Part shown: piece by piece, positions 62,501-64,000 of the stretch
Position numbering within the stretch: position 1 is the stretch's first letter
How the letters are laid out: every line of letters begins with the position of its first letter
NCBI RefSeq assembly: GCF_014207255.1
Contig: NZ_JACHCZ010000001.1
Location: forward strand, 670,592 to 734,591
DNA from: Pseudomonas sp. JAI120
GTDB taxonomy: Bacteria; Pseudomonadota; Gammaproteobacteria; Pseudomonadales; Pseudomonadaceae
Direction: 5' to 3'
DNA length: 64,000 nt
Notes under the pieces: generated by a model
The model's database searches: none
What the model was told of the DNA's origin: nothing
Seen by the model: only the letters and a program-made list of their open reading frames with translations
Program-made: the position numbers and the translations under genes

Positions 62501-63193
62501 GCCGAACACCAGGCCCTGCACAACGGCAACCTGGACGCCGAACAACTCGATGGCGCCCTGGCCGCGCTCAATCAACAATTGGCCGAGGGCGAGAAACACT
62601 GCGCCGAACTGCGCGCGCGCCAGTCCGAAGACCAGCGTCGCCAGGACGCCAACAGTGCCCTGGCCGAGCAAATCACCAAGGCCTATGAAGAGTGGCAACG
62701 CTGGGCGCGCCTGAACGCGCTGATCGGCTCAGCCAGCGGCGACACCTTCCGCAAGATCGCCCAGGCCTACAACCTCGACCTGCTGGTGCACCACGCCAAC
62801 GTGCAGCTGCGCCAACTGGTGCGCCGCTACCGCCTCAAGCGCGGCGGCAGCATGTTGGGCCTGCTGGTGATGGACACGGAAATGGGCGATGAACTGCGCT
62901 CGGTGCACTCGTTGTCCGGCGGCGAGACGTTCCTGGTGTCCCTGGCGCTGGCGTTGGGTCTGGCGTCGATGGCCTCAAGCACGTTGAAGATCGAGTCGCT
63001 GTTTATCGACGAAGGCTTCGGCAGCCTCGACCCCGAGTCCCTGCAATTGGCGATGGACGCCCTCGACGGGTTGCAGGCCCAGGGGCGCAAAGTGGCAGTG
63101 ATCTCCCACGTGCAGGAAATGCACGAACGCATCCCGGTACAGATCCAGGTCAAGCGCCAGGGCAATGGCTTGAGCACCCTGGAGGTCAAGTGA
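59555..63193 (+). CDS. sbcC: Exonuclease subunit SbcC
   Basis: 1,212 residues, Rad50-like. Walker A GPTGAGKST with Lys43, long Gln-rich coiled coils interrupted by the zinc hook CPVC (Cys604, Cys607), then the ABC signature LSGGETFLVSLALALGLA and Walker B SLFIDEGFGSLDPESLQLAM. It overlaps sbcD by 4 bp (ATGA) and its stop overlaps the GST start, so the three genes are one translational unit. Confidence 0.95.
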   Translation: MKILAIRLKNLASLAGPFEIDFTAEPLASAGLFAITGPTGAGKSTLLDALCLALFGAVPRLGDTGQAKMPDADSDISIGDPRTLIRRGTGGGYAEVDFVGVSGRRYRARWEANRARDKASGKLQNSRQSLIDLDSDQLLASQKTEYKTQLELALGLNFEQFTRAVLLAQSEFSAFLKANDNERSELLEKLTDTALYTQLGRRAFDKAKEAKDAHKHLQDQATGVVPLAPEARAELDEQFDAAQQQLKTQQAQLKQLELQHTWLKELREWQDRQRNATEQLQRAQAEWDSQGAQRQDLSRLDQLAPQRHQFARLAELDTLLTPLATQIQAHIEQQAELQTRQEQALQQQASAQAALADAVKQQTDAAPLLHQAFAEQNTLAHLTKDLAKRSEDKQQHEAACAEGQTLLQGLQAKHTHVAERLQRLAAELERSSALAPLSEAWNAYRDRLQQLMLIGNRLKKGQAELPQLEQRATTAAEKFAQQRDALDLLYQEAGAEPHAVAEQVQLLASLLQDNRKQQRAFEDLTRLWDSQQQLDQQAAAVAQKLVDAAQQREQLNQTGLQTKAELTVAEQTLAVTKQVLERQRLARSASVEELREQLQDGQPCPVCGSHEHPYHQPEALLQSLGRHDDQEEAAAQNTVDTLKEKLTELRGEVGGLIAQQKEFLQQQEQLATQQQALKPSLDAHPLAASLFNQDQSKRSHWLAQQLSQLTQSITQDEQRQGALLNLQQNAGRLQQQLQAAQDASQQARQLLVDQQRELSNDRERLDEEITAFAHLLPADTLEGLRSDPAATFMQLDQQVSQRLEQLGHQKDELAEQQERQQAIEKEHTHQLHRQQQLDALNQQFTELAAQQQAAQEKLSALLGEHASAEHWQQQLEQAVVQSRQREADANLQLQDIRNQLIQLAADLKAHQERQQSFEAEQHTLEARTNEWRALHPELDDEGLARLLAFDDAHISALRQHLHSSEKAVEQAKVLLQEREQRLAEHQALHNGNLDAEQLDGALAALNQQLAEGEKHCAELRARQSEDQRRQDANSALAEQITKAYEEWQRWARLNALIGSASGDTFRKIAQAYNLDLLVHHANVQLRQLVRRYRLKRGGSMLGLLVMDTEMGDELRSVHSLSGGETFLVSLALALGLASMASSTLKIESLFIDEGFGSLDPESLQLAMDALDGLQAQGRKVAVISHVQEMHERIPVQIQVKRQGNGLSTLEVK

Positions 63194-63783
63194 GCGAGGC
63201 GCTGCTGTATTCGTTCCGGCGCTGCCCCTATGCCATGCGCGCACGCCTGGCGCTGCGCTACTCGGGGGTGGCGGTGCGGATTGTCGAGGTGAGCCTCAAG
63301 GCCAAGCCGGCCGAGATGCTGGCGCTGTCGCCCAAAGGCACGGTGCCGGTGCTGGTGGTGGATGGCGAAGTGATCGACGAGAGCCTGGCGATCATGCGGT
63401 GGGCCTTGGCCCGGCACGACCCGGATAACTGGTTATTGCAGGGAGATCCGGCGGTACTTGAGCTGATCGCCGAGAACGATTCAACCTTCAAACATCACTT
63501 GAATCGATACAAGTACGCCGAACGCTACCCCGAGCAGCCGATGGAACACTATCGAGCCGAAGGCGAGGTGTTCTTGCAGAAGCTTGAGGGGTTGCTGGCC
63601 CAACACGCCTATCTGCTGGCCGACCACCCTAGCCTGGCGGACATGGCGCTTGCGCCGTTTATACGGCAGTTTGCCCACGTGGACCGCGAATGGTTTGCCG
63701 GTACGCCGTTCAAAGCGTTGCAACGCTGGTTGGAAGACTTCCTGCAATCCCCCCTGTTTATCGGCGTGATGGCGAAGGCTTAG
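63190..63783 (+). CDS. Glutathione S-transferase family protein
   Basis: 197 residues, GTG start overlapping the sbcC stop by 4 bp. The N-terminal thioredoxin-like domain has YSFRRCPYAMRARLALRYSG, with the Cys in the typical active-site position, SPKGTVPVLVVDGEVIDESLA for glutathione binding, and a helical C-terminal domain. It is probably a GST of the omega/beta-like type. Cotranscription with sbcDC suggests linkage to stress or DNA damage, but substrate is unknown. Confidence 0.88.
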   Translation: MSEALLYSFRRCPYAMRARLALRYSGVAVRIVEVSLKAKPAEMLALSPKGTVPVLVVDGEVIDESLAIMRWALARHDPDNWLLQGDPAVLELIAENDSTFKHHLNRYKYAERYPEQPMEHYRAEGEVFLQKLEGLLAQHAYLLADHPSLADMALAPFIRQFAHVDREWFAGTPFKALQRWLEDFLQSPLFIGVMAKA

Positions 63784-63905
63784 CCTTCGATCAGGCTCAA
63801 CAACCGCTCGCGGGCGATCTCCGGCTCGCCGTCCGACAACTGCACGGATGACAGGATCGGGGTGGAATAAAGGGCGAGGATAAGTGCGGCGAGTCGAAGT
63901 GCCAT
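63780..63905 (-). CDS. 41-residue exported or membrane peptide
   Basis: ATG at 63903-63905 with GGAA about 9 nt upstream; TAA at 63780-63782, so it overlaps the end of the convergent GST gene by 4 bp. The sequence MALRLAALILALYSTPILSS is a signal- or anchor-like helix, followed by an acidic tail (VQLSDGEPEIARERLLSLIE). It has a promoter just upstream. Too small for family assignment; unknown function. Confidence 0.5.
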   Translation of the reverse strand: MALRLAALILALYSTPILSSVQLSDGEPEIARERLLSLIEG

Positions 63906-63935
63906 GCTGTCGATTCCATGAAAGAGGGCGTCAAT

Positions 63936-63964
63936 ATTTAAGCGTCAATTTAAACACATGGCAA
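63936..63964 (-). promoter_or_regulatory. Sigma-70-like promoter of the 41-residue peptide gene
   Basis: On the minus strand TTGCCA, a 17-bp gap, TTAAAT. The predicted start near 63929 leaves a short leader. Two copies of ATTGACGC lie within and just after it. Confidence 0.5.
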
Positions 63965-64000
63965 TACGCCACTACCTCATTTTTTTCTTTGACAGATACA

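Overview
This window is chromosomal DNA from a Pseudomonas, most likely of the P. fluorescens group. The GC content and codon use are typical. The intergenic gaps carry many copies of the REP/REPIN palindrome built on GTGGGAGGGGGCTTGC. Marker genes agree: ampR-ampC, acnB, the roughly 1,600-residue NAD-glutamate dehydrogenase, miaE, and the moxR-bat operon. There is no rRNA, tRNA, CRISPR array, integrase or complete insertion sequence. It reads as mostly housekeeping and metabolic chromosome with a few accessory patches.

Layout. 1-9 kb: the end of a fosmidomycin-resistance-type MFS pump, a membrane diguanylate cyclase, a small MAPEG/DUF2834 membrane operon, an XRE regulator, an amidase, tandem REPINs, a RidA operon ending in a broken CPBP protease fragment, a Tat-exported lactonase-like protein and an NTF2-like secreted protein. 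8.4-18.6 kb: a MocR regulator divergent from an EamA exporter, YceI, a thioesterase, a dienelactone hydrolase, ampR/ampC, a GFA protein, and a lipoprotein beta-lactamase-fold protein that lacks the nucleophilic serine, next to MipA/OmpV. 18.6-30.3 kb: an RstA/RstB-type two-component system, an MFS transporter, miaE, a universal stress protein with an ANR-type site, a DUF1289 protein, acnB behind a strongly structured leader, a SulP transporter and a serine-type amino acid transporter.

30.3-41.7 kb: an AT-rich promoter region with two small exported proteins, a textbook-looking attenuator with a threonine-rich leader peptide in front of an isochorismatase-family hydrolase, a 2-hydroxyacid dehydrogenase, an APH-like phosphotransferase with an SDR, a second MocR regulator, a cupin, Tag glycosylase, and a DctA-type transporter followed by two GntR regulators. 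The transporter promoter is bracketed by two FadR/PdhR-like operators. 41.7-48 kb: the giant GDH, a small conserved-looking protein and a stretch of unrecognised, possibly decayed sequence. 48-55 kb: a tightly overlapping moxR-DUF58-DUF4381-batA-batB/C-batD operon. 55-58.2 kb: a 1,026-residue protein of about seven repeated beta-rich modules with no signal peptide. 58.3-63.9 kb: sbcD-sbcC-GST in an overlapping operon, and a convergent 41-residue secreted peptide gene.

The most interesting items are the Thr-codon attenuator (31784-31925), the nested RNA fold before acnB (24233-24369), the repeat protein (55130-58210), the two-operator transporter promoter (38626-38722), and the beta-lactamase-fold protein that lost its catalytic serine (15920-17743). 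All function calls come from reading the sequence; no database search was run.
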